Source of the DNA: Thermoleptolyngbya sichuanensis A183 | Lineage (GTDB): Bacteria; Cyanobacteriota; Cyanobacteriia; Elainellales; Elainellaceae | Direction: 5' to 3' | NCBI RefSeq assembly: GCF_013177315.1 | Contig: NZ_CP053661.1 | Span: 1,798,001 to 1,862,000, forward strand | Length of the DNA: 64,000 nucleotides | Shown here: in pieces, positions 34,507-45,296 of the stretch | Layout of the letters: each line of letters starts with the position of its first letter | How positions within the stretch are numbered: the stretch's first letter is position 1 | The notes under the pieces: generated by a model | Databases searched by the model: none | Told to the model about the DNA's origin: nothing | Seen by the model: only the letters and a program-made list of their open reading frames with translations | Position numbers and translations under genes: made by a program

Positions 34507-36025
34507 TCTTTAGTTTGGACTAACTGGCATCACAATAATGCTCAACAGGATGCCATAAAGAATCTGCTCAACCGTTCATAACAGTTGAACTTAAGGAATT
34601 GGATACAATCCTGCTCGCAGTTAAGCTGCTGTTGCAACCGGACTGTTCAGGGATTGTTCGGATGTCTTGCGTTTCGAGGCTCGTTTTTTGACCATCGGAT
34701 AGCAGGGACGAGGAGTTGGCTTGTGCCCCTTGCCTCGTCCTGGCGATTTACCACGAGGTTTAGGCGCAGGAGCAGGGGTGCCAATCGCTGCCAAAATGCC
34801 TGCAAACGCTTGTGCGACCCGACCCGGAGTCAACGTTTCTTGCGGTGCCTGCCAGGGCAAGGGGTGGTCAGTACAGTCCTTTCGCGCTAACCACAACTGC
34901 CAACTGAGCAACGGCATCAGGCTGCTCCACTGTTCGGTTGCCGATACAGAACTGAACTGGGGATGTGTCCAATATAGCCTCTGCTTGGCAAAGCGATACC
35001 AGTGTTCAATGGCAAAGCGACGGAGGTAGTGCAACCACAGGGTTTCTAACGGAGGCATCTGCTCACCCAGCCAAACTAACCACAAAGGAGCCAAGCGTCG
35101 CGTGCTGCTCTGTGTCTCCAGCACCTCCACGCGCAACACTTCCATTGCCCGTTTGGGGGATTTGCGGAAATGGTATGCACTCCAACGACTGACCCGCACT
35201 CGTCCCCAGTTGGGATCATCGACTTCAACGGTTTCGACCGGGACACTCCAAGTGTCAGGGTCATTGAGTTTCATCTTATGTCCATGCTTGGCAGGTGCGC
35301 CTCGCCCTCGATACGCTGGGGGCGCGCCATAGACACATCGATTGGATGTAACCCGCAGCAGCAAGTCTGCCTCAATCCCTGCCGTTTGGTTGACAAAACT
35401 GGCATTGCCGTACCCTCGGTCGTAGATCGCCAACGGACGCACCGCTAACTGCCGAGTCACTTGTTTGAGTTGGAATGCCGCTTTACTGGCGGGTGTTTCA
35501 AAGCTGGTGATGCGCTCATGCCGCAATGGTAATGCCCAACTGCCCCTGTCTTCAGCAATCCAGGCTAAGGTACTGTAGTTTTGTCCGGCTATCGGGGCAT
35601 GTCCTGTTCTGCCTGATAAGGTGCGGTCTTTCAAACGCCTGGCAGCAGGACGGTTCCACCGACTCGCATCACCTGCCAACAACGGTTGCTGCTGAGTCGG
35701 TATCTGCTGCACCAACAGCTTCAGCACCTTTGATCGGGGTAGGCGGCTATCGCGCAACGCTTCATAGGTGCTCGACCACTGGCGACGAAAGACAGGACTC
35801 TGCGATAGCCTCACAAACGACACGATGCACGCACTCACTAACACGGCATCCATCAGATCAAACAGGGCATCTCTGGCGTTTCCCAAGCTGGCATACAACG
35901 TTTGGCGAAATTGCTGAAGTTCGTTGAAAATCATGGGGTCAATGTTGGTTGTACTTCATTGACCTTACGGCAGTCGGTGCTTCTCATTGACTGCCTTCCT
36001 CTTCACCATTAGTCCAAACTAAAGA
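34507..36025. mobile_element. Complete insertion sequence with 17-bp terminal inverted repeats
   Basis: The ends TCTTTAGTTTGGACTAA (34507-34523) and its exact reverse complement (36009-36025) enclose one transposase gene on the minus strand, giving an element of about 1.52 kb. A clean target-site duplication is not obvious in the adjacent bases (GGT on the left, CTAG on the right). The intact ends and open transposase suggest recent arrival. It abuts copy B of the MITE-like family on one side and an IS630 transposase fragment on the other. Confidence 0.88.
34621..35934 (-). CDS. DDE transposase of an IS4/IS701-like group
   Basis: The 437-residue transposase has an N-terminal helical region, a conserved LLAGDASRWNRP segment (first catalytic Asp), LAIYDRGYGNASFV (second Asp, YDRGYGN motif), and a C-terminal YLRRFAIEHWYRFAKQRL (Glu helix, typical of IS4/IS701-type enzymes). 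The C-terminus is very basic (RGKSPGRGKGHKP). The frame is intact from ATG at 35934, so the protein may be active. I place it with the IS701-like putative transposases by memory only. Confidence 0.88.
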   Translation of the reverse strand: MIFNELQQFRQTLYASLGNARDALFDLMDAVLVSACIVSFVRLSQSPVFRRQWSSTYEALRDSRLPRSKVLKLLVQQIPTQQQPLLAGDASRWNRPAARRLKDRTLSGRTGHAPIAGQNYSTLAWIAEDRGSWALPLRHERITSFETPASKAAFQLKQVTRQLAVRPLAIYDRGYGNASFVNQTAGIEADLLLRVTSNRCVYGAPPAYRGRGAPAKHGHKMKLNDPDTWSVPVETVEVDDPNWGRVRVSRWSAYHFRKSPKRAMEVLRVEVLETQSSTRRLAPLWLVWLGEQMPPLETLWLHYLRRFAIEHWYRFAKQRLYWTHPQFSSVSATEQWSSLMPLLSWQLWLARKDCTDHPLPWQAPQETLTPGRVAQAFAGILAAIGTPAPAPKPRGKSPGRGKGHKPTPRPCYPMVKKRASKRKTSEQSLNSPVATAA

Positions 36026-36703
36026 CTAGACCGTACAGCCACCGATACACAAAGTCCCATTGAACTGAACCAATCGGCTGCACCCCAAAGCCCATCAACT
36101 TGCGATGTTGAACCGTCAGCAGTCCGACGCGGCTCTCATCGCTGCACCAATAGCGGATTCGCCCCCCGTAGCGTTGTCTCAAGGCTGGCGGAATCGACTG
36201 GCTTATCTGGGCTGCAAGGTTTGCTGAACGGACTCGCACGCCCCAGGAGTCTGCTTCTTTGACACCGGACGGGGCACTTTGAGCTTCGCTTTGAGCCGAT
36301 AGCGCACCGTCTTATGCACCGTCTTGTAGGGGACGGGTTGACCATGCACCGCTGCGAGCCACTGCTGCACTGCTCCATAACTGCTAAAGCCTTCTGGATC
36401 TTGCAGTTCCCGCTCCAAAGATGCCAGGACTTCACCGCTAATCGCTCGCGGTCGTCCACTGCGAGATGCCACCTTCACCAACGCTTCGAGTCCACTCTGT
36501 CGATACTGGCTCAGCCAACGAGACACGGTCGTGCGATGGCAACCGCTCAGTTGGGCTAACTGCTCAACGCTCTTCGCTTGTCCGGTTTTTAACCACCACA
36601 ACACCTGTACTTTACGGCGCTGTGATGACCGTTGCTGTTGTTCCAAGACGGCTTTTAGTTCTTCTGCTGTTTCAGCGATATCGATTTTGAGGACTCCACT
36701 CAT
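36026..36703 (-). pseudogene. IS630-family transposase, frameshifted and cut by the neighbouring IS
   Basis: Frame 1 (36703 to 36203, 166 residues) has the IS630 helix-turn-helix region: LAQLSGCHRTTVSRWLSQYRQ, then RSGRPRAI and QQWLAAVHG. Frame 2 (from about 36239 downward) continues with RYWCSDESRVGLLTVQHRKLMG, which carries the first catalytic Asp, and stops at YRWLYG, exactly where the IS terminal repeat begins. The remaining C-terminal half is absent from the far side of the IS. The shift between frames near 36210-36235 may be a mutation or a relic of programmed frameshifting known in IS630 elements. Confidence 0.82.
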
Positions 36704-36847
36704 GGCGGCTCGCTCTAACGTCTTCTTACATGTAGCAGATCTTTGGAGATTTGATATCAGATCAGCAAAGTCTGAATCTGCCGCAAGAAACTGACTAAGC
36801 GTTTAAGCGCCTAGCTTGGCTACTTAGTTGCTGTTTAGTTACTGTCT

Positions 36848-39800
36848 TTAGTTACTATCTCCGCTGGCTGTCACCAGCACTTCGCCTTTAAGCATCCGCT
36901 GCGCCGCATCAAGCAGCATTTCCTCCAAATAGGGCTTGGTAAAGTAACCCTTGGCTCCAAGCTGGATAGCCATTTGACGGTGGCGGTCGGCTCCGCGAGA
37001 TGTCAGCATGGCAATAGGAATGTGGGTCAGGTGCGTGTCTTTCTGCATTCGAGACAGCAGTTCCAGACCGTCCATGCGGGGCATCTCAATGTCGCAGAAC
37101 ACCAAGTCGCAGGGCAAGCCAGACCGGAGCTTCTCCCAGGCTTCCTGCCCGTCGCGAGCCTGCTCCACCCGATAGCCAATCTTGGCAAACGTCATCGACA
37201 GCAGTTCGCGGACGGTAATGGAGTCGTCCACGATGAGCACCGTGGGTTCCTGCTTTGCATCGGCGGCATTAGCGGGTGGCTCTTCGCTGACTTCCCACAG
37301 GGAGCTACCGGCCTCGCGACGGATGCGGCCCATCGACAGGTCGATGAGTTCCAGCACGTCGGCAATGGGCATGATGCGTCCGTCGCCCAGCACCGTCGCC
37401 CCAGCAATGCCCAACGGTTTGGGCACAGGCCCTTCGAGCTGTTTGATGACAATTTCCTGTTCGCCCAAGACCTGATCGACTTGCAGTGCCAGATAGCTGC
37501 CCGCGTTGCTCCGCAGCACCACCACCGACACAATATCGTCTTCCTGGTTGCCGCCATAGACGCTGCCGCGACCCAGGCTGCGATTGTATTTCAGCAGGTT
37601 CGACAGCGGCTGGAAGGGTAGCAGTTGTTCGCGCCACGGGATACAGGATTGACCTTCGCTATTGATCTGGATGCGATCGCGCGGGACATCCAGCATATCC
37701 TGCACCCCGTCCATTGGGAAGGCGATGCGGGCGCGGTTGCTGATGCAGCACAGTGCCTTGGAGATACTCAGTGTCAGCGGCAGACGGATGGTGAAGGTCG
37801 TGCCGCGCCCGACAGAGGAGTCGATGTTGATCACGCCCCGAATTTCGTTGAGGCTGGTGCGAACCACATCCATGCCCACGCCGCGCCCCGCCAAATCGTC
37901 GGCTTTGTCGCGGGTGCTGAAGCCGTGGTGGAACAGCAGATCATACACATCCAGCCGAGACATATTCTTAGCTTCGGCAGGCGTGATTAGCCCACGGGCG
38001 ATCGCCTTCTGTTTCACCAGTTCCGGGTCAATTCCAGCTCCATCGTCGCTGACCGAAATCACCGTCTGGTTGCCCTGGTGGAAAGTGCGAACCGTAATTC
38101 GCCCGGTCGGTGCTTTGCCCATCGCGGCCCGTTCCTGGGGCGACTCGATGCCGTGGGTAATGGCGTTGTTGACCAGGTGCGTCATCGGGTCATAAAGCTG
38201 CTCCAAGATCATCTTGTCGATCAGGGTTTCGCGTCCCTCCAACACCAGTTCTGCCTGCTTGCCACAGCGCAGAGAGATGTCGCGAACCGCACGGGGCAGG
38301 CGATCGGCGGTTTGGGCAAAGGGCACCATTCGGGTGCGGGTCAGCCCCTCCTGAAGCTGCGTGGTGATCTGGCGGAAGTTGCGGGTGATCTGATCTGTCT
38401 CGTCCACCACAAAGTCAATGTCCGAGGCCGATTCTCGCACCCGCACGATTAGCTCGATCATCTCCTGTGAGAGGGTGTGGAAGCCCGTGAACCGATCCAT
38501 CTCCAGCGCGTCGAAGCTCACGCCCGTTGCGTGGTTGCTCTGGCTGCTGCTGGGTGCGCTGCCAGGAGTTGTAAAGGCAGAGGTCTTGCGTCCAGAGAGC
38601 AGAGAGCTTTCCAAGAGCGATCGCTCATACAGGTCGCGCATCCGCTGACCCACATCGCTCAACTGCTGCACTTGATAGAGCAGGTTGTCGAGGAACTGCC
38701 GCAGCCGTTCCTCAGCTTGTTCCAGACTGTTGCGGTTGACGACCAGTTCACCCACCAGGTTGTTGAGGTTGTCCAGGTTTTTGACTGACACGCGCATGGT
38801 TTGGTCAGTCAGGGTGGGGGCGTTGCGGCGCGTTGCGGGCCGGCGAGCCGCAGCAGCATTCCGAACTGCCCGCATCGTGGGAATGTCGGACAGGGTTTGA
38901 TCGGCGTTTTCTAGCAGCCGTTCCAAGTCCTCAAACTCATCTGCCTCGTCCTCGCTGGGAATTGGAGGAGCAGTAGGCGGAACAGAAGTTACATCTCCGT
39001 CGAGCAGCGCTTCCAAATCCGCAAAGTCGTCCGCCTCTTCCACGCCAAACCCTGAAATAGGCGTTTCAGAGGCAGTTGTTGCCATTTCTTCTTCTAGTAG
39101 CGCATCCAGATCGGCAAAGGCATCTACTTCATCCCCAACGCTGTCCTCGTTAACCATGCTAGAATCTGCCAGCAGGTCTTCCAAGTCGGCAAAATCGCTG
39201 TTGGGGTCTGATGCGTTTTCAAACAGGCTGGCTTTGCTGAGGTCAAGCCCAAAATCTGGCGTGACGGTTTCGTCGGCATTGCCCAACAGCAAATCCAGGT
39301 CGCCAAAGTCGGCTACGGCTGCCGCAGTTTCGGGATTGGGGGCGATCGCCTCCAAAGGCTTGCTGGAGATCAGGGGTTCTTCTACTGAAAATTCCTCTAC
39401 TGAAAGCCCCTCTACTGAAAGTTCTTCTACTGGAAGCTCCTCAGCAGAAGCGCTGGCTCCGTCGTCGATCGACTCTTCAATCGCAAGTTCTGCTGCAAGT
39501 TCTGCGCTTGTCTGTAACTCTTGCAGATCTTCTACTTCTAACTGAGGCTCCTCTAGTTGCGACTCTTCCAGCAAGGCATCCAGACTGCCAGCGGCTTCGG
39601 CATCTACCCCTGAAAACAGTTCGTCTCCATCCAGCGCCTCCGTGCCCAGAGCTTCGTCCAGTCCCAGATCGATCAGGGCCAACTCATCTTCTGGTGAAGA
39701 AGCATCTTCAGTCGCATCGAGATCAGCGCTAGCAGTAGGCTCTTCTAGGAGTTCTACGTCTGCATCACTTAGGTCAAAGCCCCCCAGATCTTCGACCTCC

Positions 39801-42139
39801 AGCACGTCTGAGTCAGCCGTTGGGTTGATTGCTGGAGAGGGTGCTTCCTCTTCCGGTAGATTATCCAGGCTGTCCCAAATCGCTTGGGCTGATGGCTCAG
39901 CGCCCCACAAATCAGCCGTCATGTCCTGATCGGCCTCCACATCCCACATCGCTGGAGCCGGAGTCAGCGCCGCCAGCCCATCTTCAGAATCCAGCGCATC
40001 TAGCCAGGACGTTGGCTGAGAAGCAGCGTCTTCCTGGAAATTATCCTTCAGGTCGAGTCCCATTTCAGGGTCGCTCAGATCAGAACCGTCCATCGCCAAA
40101 GGATCTTCGGCAGCAGACGGATTCTCCGTCAATGCATCAGACAATACATCCGATGCATCTAATACATCCGATGCATCGGATGCATCCTCAGCCACATCCG
40201 CGGTAGGCGGCTCAAACAGGATTGCCGAATCCCTCCCAGCCTCAGCGTCTTCGCTGACTTCGGCTAGCGCTTCTGGCTCTAAATCGCTGCCCAAATCTGC
40301 AAAGAAGTCGTCTAATGCGTCTAGATGCTGGTCAGGTTCTAATACTTCAGACAAGTCCAAGAAGCTGTCTTCTGGCCCGCTAGTGAGTTCTTCCAGCAAG
40401 CCATTATCCGAATCGTCTAGTCCAAAAAAGTCTGGGACTGGAGACTCTTCAGCAAATAGGTCGCCATCCAGCAGGTCATCCAGAGATGCCTCTCCAGTCA
40501 TTGCAGAGGCATCAGGATCGGTAAATTGCGGTTCTGGCTGCGCTCCAAACAGAGATTCTGAGGAGTCATCCATCTGAGCCACGCTGTTCGCCGCAGCATT
40601 CAGAATTGCAGAAAGATCGTCGTCTGAATCGTCGGCCGCGCTTTTAAAGCTGCCGGAATCGTCCCCAGCGCCGTAGGATTCTAGCCCGCCCTCTAGCTCT
40701 AGTTCTAAGTCGCTCAGTTCGCCAGCAGTGTCTTGCCCAAACAGCAGGTCCGAGAAGTCGCTAGAGGGGTCAGGCTCTAGCGGTTCGGGTAGCTCCACCT
40801 CGACTTCTGACAAGATTTCTTCCTGCCAGATGATTCCTAGGTCAGGGGCTTCGTTTTCAAATAGGTCAGCCAGGCTGTTGAGTTCTGCGATGCCGACTTC
40901 TGGCCCGTTTTGCTCGTCCCCTGTGGGATCATCGGCTGCGGCAAAATCTAGTTCTTCTAAGCCGCTGGGCCCATCCAACGCATCCAGGCCTAAGGCACTG
41001 TCATCCGGTGAAGCGAAGAGGTCTGGTGCATCCGAAGCGGATGTATCCGGCAAGTCAAAATCGGCTGTGTCAAATGACCGTTCAAAATCGTTCGTGCGAT
41101 CGCCCGATCCTGCCTGCTCGTCCGCCGCCGCACCAAACGCCGCATCAAAGCCCAGCGGATCGAGATCTAGAGGCGCGTTGGGTACATCCAGCACTTCGGC
41201 ATCGGGCAAGCCAAATTCGGCTGCATCCACACCGCCATCGGTGGTTGGCGGCACCGATAGCCAGTCGGCAGCAGGTTCCAGCAGCAGGTCATCGTCGCTG
41301 GGCTGGAGTTGGAGTAGGGCTTCGCTGGGCGTGATGTCGGCAGCGCGACTCGCTAGCACCTGTTCCTGCGCCTGCTTGATGTCTTTGATGATGACGGGCG
41401 CAAGGGTGCGAAACTCGTTGTCGGGATGGGCGATCGCCCCTTCTGCCAGAGAGAGCAGCTCCGCCCAGGCAGGCAAGTCAAACGGATCGCCGTAGCCGCT
41501 CAGCGTGCGACAGAGGGCCTGAAGCTGTTGACGAGTAGCATCACTGTCTGCCTGCTTGAAGAGTTGCAGCATTTCTCGCAGGCGAGCGGGCACGTCGCTC
41601 TGGAACATCAGGAGCAGGGCGCTTTCCTCGGCGATCGCAGGCTGTGGCGCAGGGGCAGGCGTTGCCTTGGCAGCAGGAACCGATAGCTCCACATCCTCCG
41701 GCGGCGTGCCACCCGACTGAGCCACCAAACGAGACAAATGTTCGTTGATTTGCCCAAAGATTGGCTCCACCCCAGCCATCACCTCGGCAGATTTGTCATC
41801 GGTCAACCCAAAGGGACCCTGGAGGTGATCCAACAGTTCTCGCAGCGCGTCAAATACGCCTAGCAGCAGAGTTTCTAGAGTTTGGTCAACCTGCACTGGG
41901 CACTCTTTCAGCACCTTGAAGTAGTCTTCCAGGCGGTGGGATGTGTTTTGAATGCTGTCCAGCCCCAACATTGCCGCGCCGCCCTTGACCGAGTGCGCTG
42001 CACGAAACACCTCGCTGACCATCTCCGAGTCTTCGATGGTGGCTTGCAGATTCAGCAACCCCTGCTCGATGGTGTTCAGATGGTCTTTTGCTTCTTCAAT
42101 GAAGTAGCCCAGGATGCGCTGTTGTTGTTCCGACAGCAT
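36848..42139 (-). CDS. pilL: Giant CheA-type hybrid histidine kinase (PilL)
   Basis: This is a 1763-residue kinase of the type IV pilus chemotaxis system. An HPt domain (1-120) has phosphoacceptor His49 in AAHSVKGGAAML. From about 190 to 1100 there is an extremely acidic low-complexity linker (Asp/Glu/Ser/Ala/Leu). CheA dimerisation (VKNLDNLNNLVGELV, near 1115), the HATPase (NNAITHGIESPQERA, near 1320; DDGAGID), a CheW-like domain (near 1465-1600) and a C-terminal receiver (VLIVDDSITVRELL; phosphoacceptor Asp in FCDIEMP, about 1680) follow. The start is ATG at 42139 with AAGGAA upstream; the open frame continues 28 codons further without support. It is the last gene of the pil operon. Confidence 0.93.
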   Translation of the reverse strand: MLSEQQQRILGYFIEEAKDHLNTIEQGLLNLQATIEDSEMVSEVFRAAHSVKGGAAMLGLDSIQNTSHRLEDYFKVLKECPVQVDQTLETLLLGVFDALRELLDHLQGPFGLTDDKSAEVMAGVEPIFGQINEHLSRLVAQSGGTPPEDVELSVPAAKATPAPAPQPAIAEESALLLMFQSDVPARLREMLQLFKQADSDATRQQLQALCRTLSGYGDPFDLPAWAELLSLAEGAIAHPDNEFRTLAPVIIKDIKQAQEQVLASRAADITPSEALLQLQPSDDDLLLEPAADWLSVPPTTDGGVDAAEFGLPDAEVLDVPNAPLDLDPLGFDAAFGAAADEQAGSGDRTNDFERSFDTADFDLPDTSASDAPDLFASPDDSALGLDALDGPSGLEELDFAAADDPTGDEQNGPEVGIAELNSLADLFENEAPDLGIIWQEEILSEVEVELPEPLEPDPSSDFSDLLFGQDTAGELSDLELELEGGLESYGAGDDSGSFKSAADDSDDDLSAILNAAANSVAQMDDSSESLFGAQPEPQFTDPDASAMTGEASLDDLLDGDLFAEESPVPDFFGLDDSDNGLLEELTSGPEDSFLDLSEVLEPDQHLDALDDFFADLGSDLEPEALAEVSEDAEAGRDSAILFEPPTADVAEDASDASDVLDASDVLSDALTENPSAAEDPLAMDGSDLSDPEMGLDLKDNFQEDAASQPTSWLDALDSEDGLAALTPAPAMWDVEADQDMTADLWGAEPSAQAIWDSLDNLPEEEAPSPAINPTADSDVLEVEDLGGFDLSDADVELLEEPTASADLDATEDASSPEDELALIDLGLDEALGTEALDGDELFSGVDAEAAGSLDALLEESQLEEPQLEVEDLQELQTSAELAAELAIEESIDDGASASAEELPVEELSVEGLSVEEFSVEEPLISSKPLEAIAPNPETAAAVADFGDLDLLLGNADETVTPDFGLDLSKASLFENASDPNSDFADLEDLLADSSMVNEDSVGDEVDAFADLDALLEEEMATTASETPISGFGVEEADDFADLEALLDGDVTSVPPTAPPIPSEDEADEFEDLERLLENADQTLSDIPTMRAVRNAAAARRPATRRNAPTLTDQTMRVSVKNLDNLNNLVGELVVNRNSLEQAEERLRQFLDNLLYQVQQLSDVGQRMRDLYERSLLESSLLSGRKTSAFTTPGSAPSSSQSNHATGVSFDALEMDRFTGFHTLSQEMIELIVRVRESASDIDFVVDETDQITRNFRQITTQLQEGLTRTRMVPFAQTADRLPRAVRDISLRCGKQAELVLEGRETLIDKMILEQLYDPMTHLVNNAITHGIESPQERAAMGKAPTGRITVRTFHQGNQTVISVSDDGAGIDPELVKQKAIARGLITPAEAKNMSRLDVYDLLFHHGFSTRDKADDLAGRGVGMDVVRTSLNEIRGVINIDSSVGRGTTFTIRLPLTLSISKALCCISNRARIAFPMDGVQDMLDVPRDRIQINSEGQSCIPWREQLLPFQPLSNLLKYNRSLGRGSVYGGNQEDDIVSVVVLRSNAGSYLALQVDQVLGEQEIVIKQLEGPVPKPLGIAGATVLGDGRIMPIADVLELIDLSMGRIRREAGSSLWEVSEEPPANAADAKQEPTVLIVDDSITVRELLSMTFAKIGYRVEQARDGQEAWEKLRSGLPCDLVFCDIEMPRMDGLELLSRMQKDTHLTHIPIAMLTSRGADRHRQMAIQLGAKGYFTKPYLEEMLLDAAQRMLKGEVLVTASGDSN

Positions 42140-42301
42140 AGCGGTGTTCCTTTTAAATGGGGGAAATGCGCGAAATGAAGATGGGGTGAGCGGTTCAAAA
42201 TGCAAGAGGGCGTATCCCCTCAAAATCTAACCTAATGTACCCGAATCTATCCAAAGCTCCATCAAGTGCCGAGCAAGCCAGTCAAGAAGACGCAGAAGAC
42301 A

Positions 42302-45208
42302 CTACTTTTCAACGCGGAACCGTTCCACCGAGTTCAGCAGGTCGCGGGCAACGCCCACCAAGTTTTGCAGCGAACCCGACACGCGCTGTGCTTCTTGAGA
42401 GGTTTCTTGGGCGGTCAATTCCACTGACTGCATCACCTGAGCCACGGCGCGGGAGGTTTCGGTTTGCTCGATGGTGTCGGTGGTAATGGAGCGCACCAGC
42501 ACGTCGATGCGGTTCGACACCTGAATGATGTCTTCGAGCGATCGCTTTGCCTGTTCTGCCAGCCGGGTGCCCTCGATCACCTGCTGCGTACCTTCTTCCA
42601 TCGCGGTCATCACCGAGCCAGTCTCGCTTTGAATTTGCAGCACGATTTGCTCAATTTCCTTCGATGCTTTGGCGGCCCGGTCGGCAAGCTGGCGCACCTC
42701 GTCTGCCACGATTGCGAATCCGCGTCCTGCTTCGCCTGCCCGCGCCGCCTCGATACTGGCGTTCAGTGCCAGCAGGTTGGTGCGAGAAGCGATGGAGGAA
42801 ATCAGAGCCACAATCTTGGAGATTTCCTGGGACGATTCTGCCAGGCGTTTCACCTTGCGAGTCGTTTCTGCCACTGTTTCGCGGATTTCTAGAATGCCGG
42901 ATACGGTGCGCTCCACCGCTTCTCCGCCCTTGAGCGCAGTGGTAGAGGCAGAACGAGCCACCTCTTCGGCTTCGCGGGCGCTCTCTGCTACCCGCTGAAT
43001 CGAATCGGTCATCATTTGCACAGAGTTCAGCGTGACGGCTAGCTCTTCCGCCTGCCGCAAGGCATCAGAAGAGAGCGATCGCGCAAAAATCTCATTCTCG
43101 GTAGATCCCTTAGTCACCTGCCGCGCCGCCTGCTTCACCTGCTGCACGATTTCTCGCAGGTTTTGAATGGTCAGGTTAAACGAGTCAGCAACTGCACCCA
43201 GCACGTCTGCGGTCACCTCTGCCTGCACCGTCAGGTCGCCCCGTGCCGCGCCTTCCACATCATCCAGCAGGCGAATCACCTGACGTTGCAGGTCTTCCTT
43301 CGCTTGCTCCTGCTCCTCCGCTTTGCGCTGGGCTTCGCTAGTGGTCGTCAAAATCACCCGCGCCATCTGGTTAAACCCAGACGAGAGTTGGCCCAGTTCA
43401 TCTTCGGAGTAAACCGTTGCACGAGCGTTCAGATTGCCTTGCGACACAGCGCTGAACTGCGCCTGCAAATCGCTCACCGAGCGCTTGATTTGACGATTCG
43501 ACGCAGCGCTCAGAGCCGTTGCCGTACCGCCACCAACCAGACCCGCCGCCACCGCCATCACCAGCCCCATCTTTTGGCTTGCTGGAATAATGGTCGGGCG
43601 GTCTTCTTCGGGCACTAGAAAGTTGGATGCCAGGAAGCCGATCGTCGCCACGGCGATCGCCGATGTGATACCCGTCGCCAAGCCAATCAGCCACTTCTTG
43701 CTGTCGAGCGGCGCGTTTGCCAAGGGAGCTAGCCAGCCCTGCTGCTCAGCCACCTCAGCCTCCACACTCCGCCCATCGCCCTGAGTAAAGGTCGGCAGCG
43801 CATCCGATACACCAGAAAAGCTGAAGATTTCGTCTTCTCGAATCACCGACTGATCGGCTCCCCCGTCAGTCAAGTCAAACCCACTCTCACTGGACACCAT
43901 GCCCGCACGCCCGGAAACCAAAAAGCTTTCGCCGCCGACCGAAGGACTCGTAAAGCCAGCCGAATGGTCAGACATATCGAAATCGGGCAGGCTACCCAAA
44001 TCATCGAACTCTTCAAACTCATCTAGAAAATCCGCCCCTCCAACCGATCTGCCGCTGTGGGGGTCTTCGCTGGTTGAGAAATCGTCCAGGCTATCCAGGT
44101 CGTCCAGCGCATAGCTATTGCCACTGTCCACAAAGGTATGGTCATCCAAATCTGCCGAAAAACTACTGCTGCCGTTGCCATAGCTCGGCATCGAGTAGCC
44201 ATTTGTCTCATGAGACGGAGAAGCATAACCTGCCGTACCATAATCCGACATGCCATAGTCCAATGGGTTATGGTTCAATGCGCTATAATCTGATGCCCCG
44301 TAATCTGGCGTTCCATAATCTGGGGCAGCATACGGGTCATCCTCTTGCGGCTGACCATGCCCAAACGTTGCTTCACCATCTTCTTCAGACGACAAGGCTT
44401 CAAATTCATCCGACATCATGAATAGAGTCTCTTCCCCAGTCGATTCAGCAGGCATAGCAAAACCGCCGCTGGCAGAAGGCGATGGAAAAGATTCAAACAC
44501 CTCGTCCTCTAACCCCGAATCAAAAGATAAGTCTGCATCCGCCGCCGGATCGTCGAATCCAGCCGCTGCAAAGTTCTCCATCGACTGTTCGGGATCGTCA
44601 AAGACATAGGGCGATGGCTGCCCTAACCCTGTATCTGCTGAACTCGCCAGCCCAGCCAAGGGATCATCTGATGCCGCAAAGGGGTCATTCAACCCAAAGC
44701 CATCGCCTGCGTTGTCGCCTGCGAATGGGTTGTCAAAGGGCGACGGAATCGCTTCAGGGCCGGCAAATGGGTCTTCTGCACCATTGAAGTCCAGCCCATC
44801 GAAGCTAAAAGCATTATCCAAGTCGCCTAGATCGCCACCCTCTTCAAAGTAAGTTTGGGAGTCAGTTGTGCTAACAAAATCACCGTCAATGTCGTCAAAT
44901 CCAGCATCTGGGGCAACCGTCGCACCAGCATCGCTATACTGCTGGATTGTTTCTAACCCACTGTTGGCATAATCGACATACTCTGGGTCGTTGGTCAGCG
45001 ACAGCACAAACTCGTACTGTTCACGCGCAATGTCGTATTGCTGGAGGCCATAGCAGTAAATATGTCCGCGCAATAGCCGCACATTGGGGTCATCGGGATA
45101 GTCTTCTACAAGGCGATCGATCACCGCTGCTGCATCGTCGTATTTTCCTTGCATATAGGCTCTTTCAGCCTGCTGATATTCCTGTGCGTATCCAGTGCTT
45201 GATCCCAT
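42302..45208 (-). CDS. pilJ: Methyl-accepting chemotaxis-like protein PilJ
   Basis: The 968 residues begin with a TPR-like domain (about 5-85, [18 protein letters not shown]). A long acidic Asp/Ser/Phe/Gly-rich disordered region (about 90-490) includes tandem DYG-type units around 295-335. Two transmembrane helices (about 500-520 and 545-565) flank a very short loop. HAMP follows (to about 620), then the MCP signalling domain with the conserved hairpin [31 protein letters not shown] split over about 805-840. The short loop means little periplasmic ligand domain, so sensing may be cytoplasmic or through pilins. It lies 162 bp before pilL. Confidence 0.92.
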   Translation of the reverse strand: MGSSTGYAQEYQQAERAYMQGKYDDAAAVIDRLVEDYPDDPNVRLLRGHIYCYGLQQYDIAREQYEFVLSLTNDPEYVDYANSGLETIQQYSDAGATVAPDAGFDDIDGDFVSTTDSQTYFEEGGDLGDLDNAFSFDGLDFNGAEDPFAGPEAIPSPFDNPFAGDNAGDGFGLNDPFAASDDPLAGLASSADTGLGQPSPYVFDDPEQSMENFAAAGFDDPAADADLSFDSGLEDEVFESFPSPSASGGFAMPAESTGEETLFMMSDEFEALSSEEDGEATFGHGQPQEDDPYAAPDYGTPDYGASDYSALNHNPLDYGMSDYGTAGYASPSHETNGYSMPSYGNGSSSFSADLDDHTFVDSGNSYALDDLDSLDDFSTSEDPHSGRSVGGADFLDEFEEFDDLGSLPDFDMSDHSAGFTSPSVGGESFLVSGRAGMVSSESGFDLTDGGADQSVIREDEIFSFSGVSDALPTFTQGDGRSVEAEVAEQQGWLAPLANAPLDSKKWLIGLATGITSAIAVATIGFLASNFLVPEEDRPTIIPASQKMGLVMAVAAGLVGGGTATALSAASNRQIKRSVSDLQAQFSAVSQGNLNARATVYSEDELGQLSSGFNQMARVILTTTSEAQRKAEEQEQAKEDLQRQVIRLLDDVEGAARGDLTVQAEVTADVLGAVADSFNLTIQNLREIVQQVKQAARQVTKGSTENEIFARSLSSDALRQAEELAVTLNSVQMMTDSIQRVAESAREAEEVARSASTTALKGGEAVERTVSGILEIRETVAETTRKVKRLAESSQEISKIVALISSIASRTNLLALNASIEAARAGEAGRGFAIVADEVRQLADRAAKASKEIEQIVLQIQSETGSVMTAMEEGTQQVIEGTRLAEQAKRSLEDIIQVSNRIDVLVRSITTDTIEQTETSRAVAQVMQSVELTAQETSQEAQRVSGSLQNLVGVARDLLNSVERFRVEK

Positions 45209-45296
45209 GTGCCTTCTCCTTAAGCCTGTGCGCGTCTCCGAATGTGCCTCGGTCTAATGGGTTGTCGAGTGAGTTATCGAACTGATTGAAGCTGAG

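Noticed and set aside
36203-36703. Stand-alone helix-turn-helix regulator
   Set aside because: The next frame continues with an IS630 catalytic segment, so this is the N-terminal part of a broken transposase rather than a regulator.
40728-41495. 255-codon Ser-rich plus-strand frame
   Set aside because: It is the reverse complement of the acidic PilL linker (Asp/Glu codons read as Ser/Arg), not a gene.
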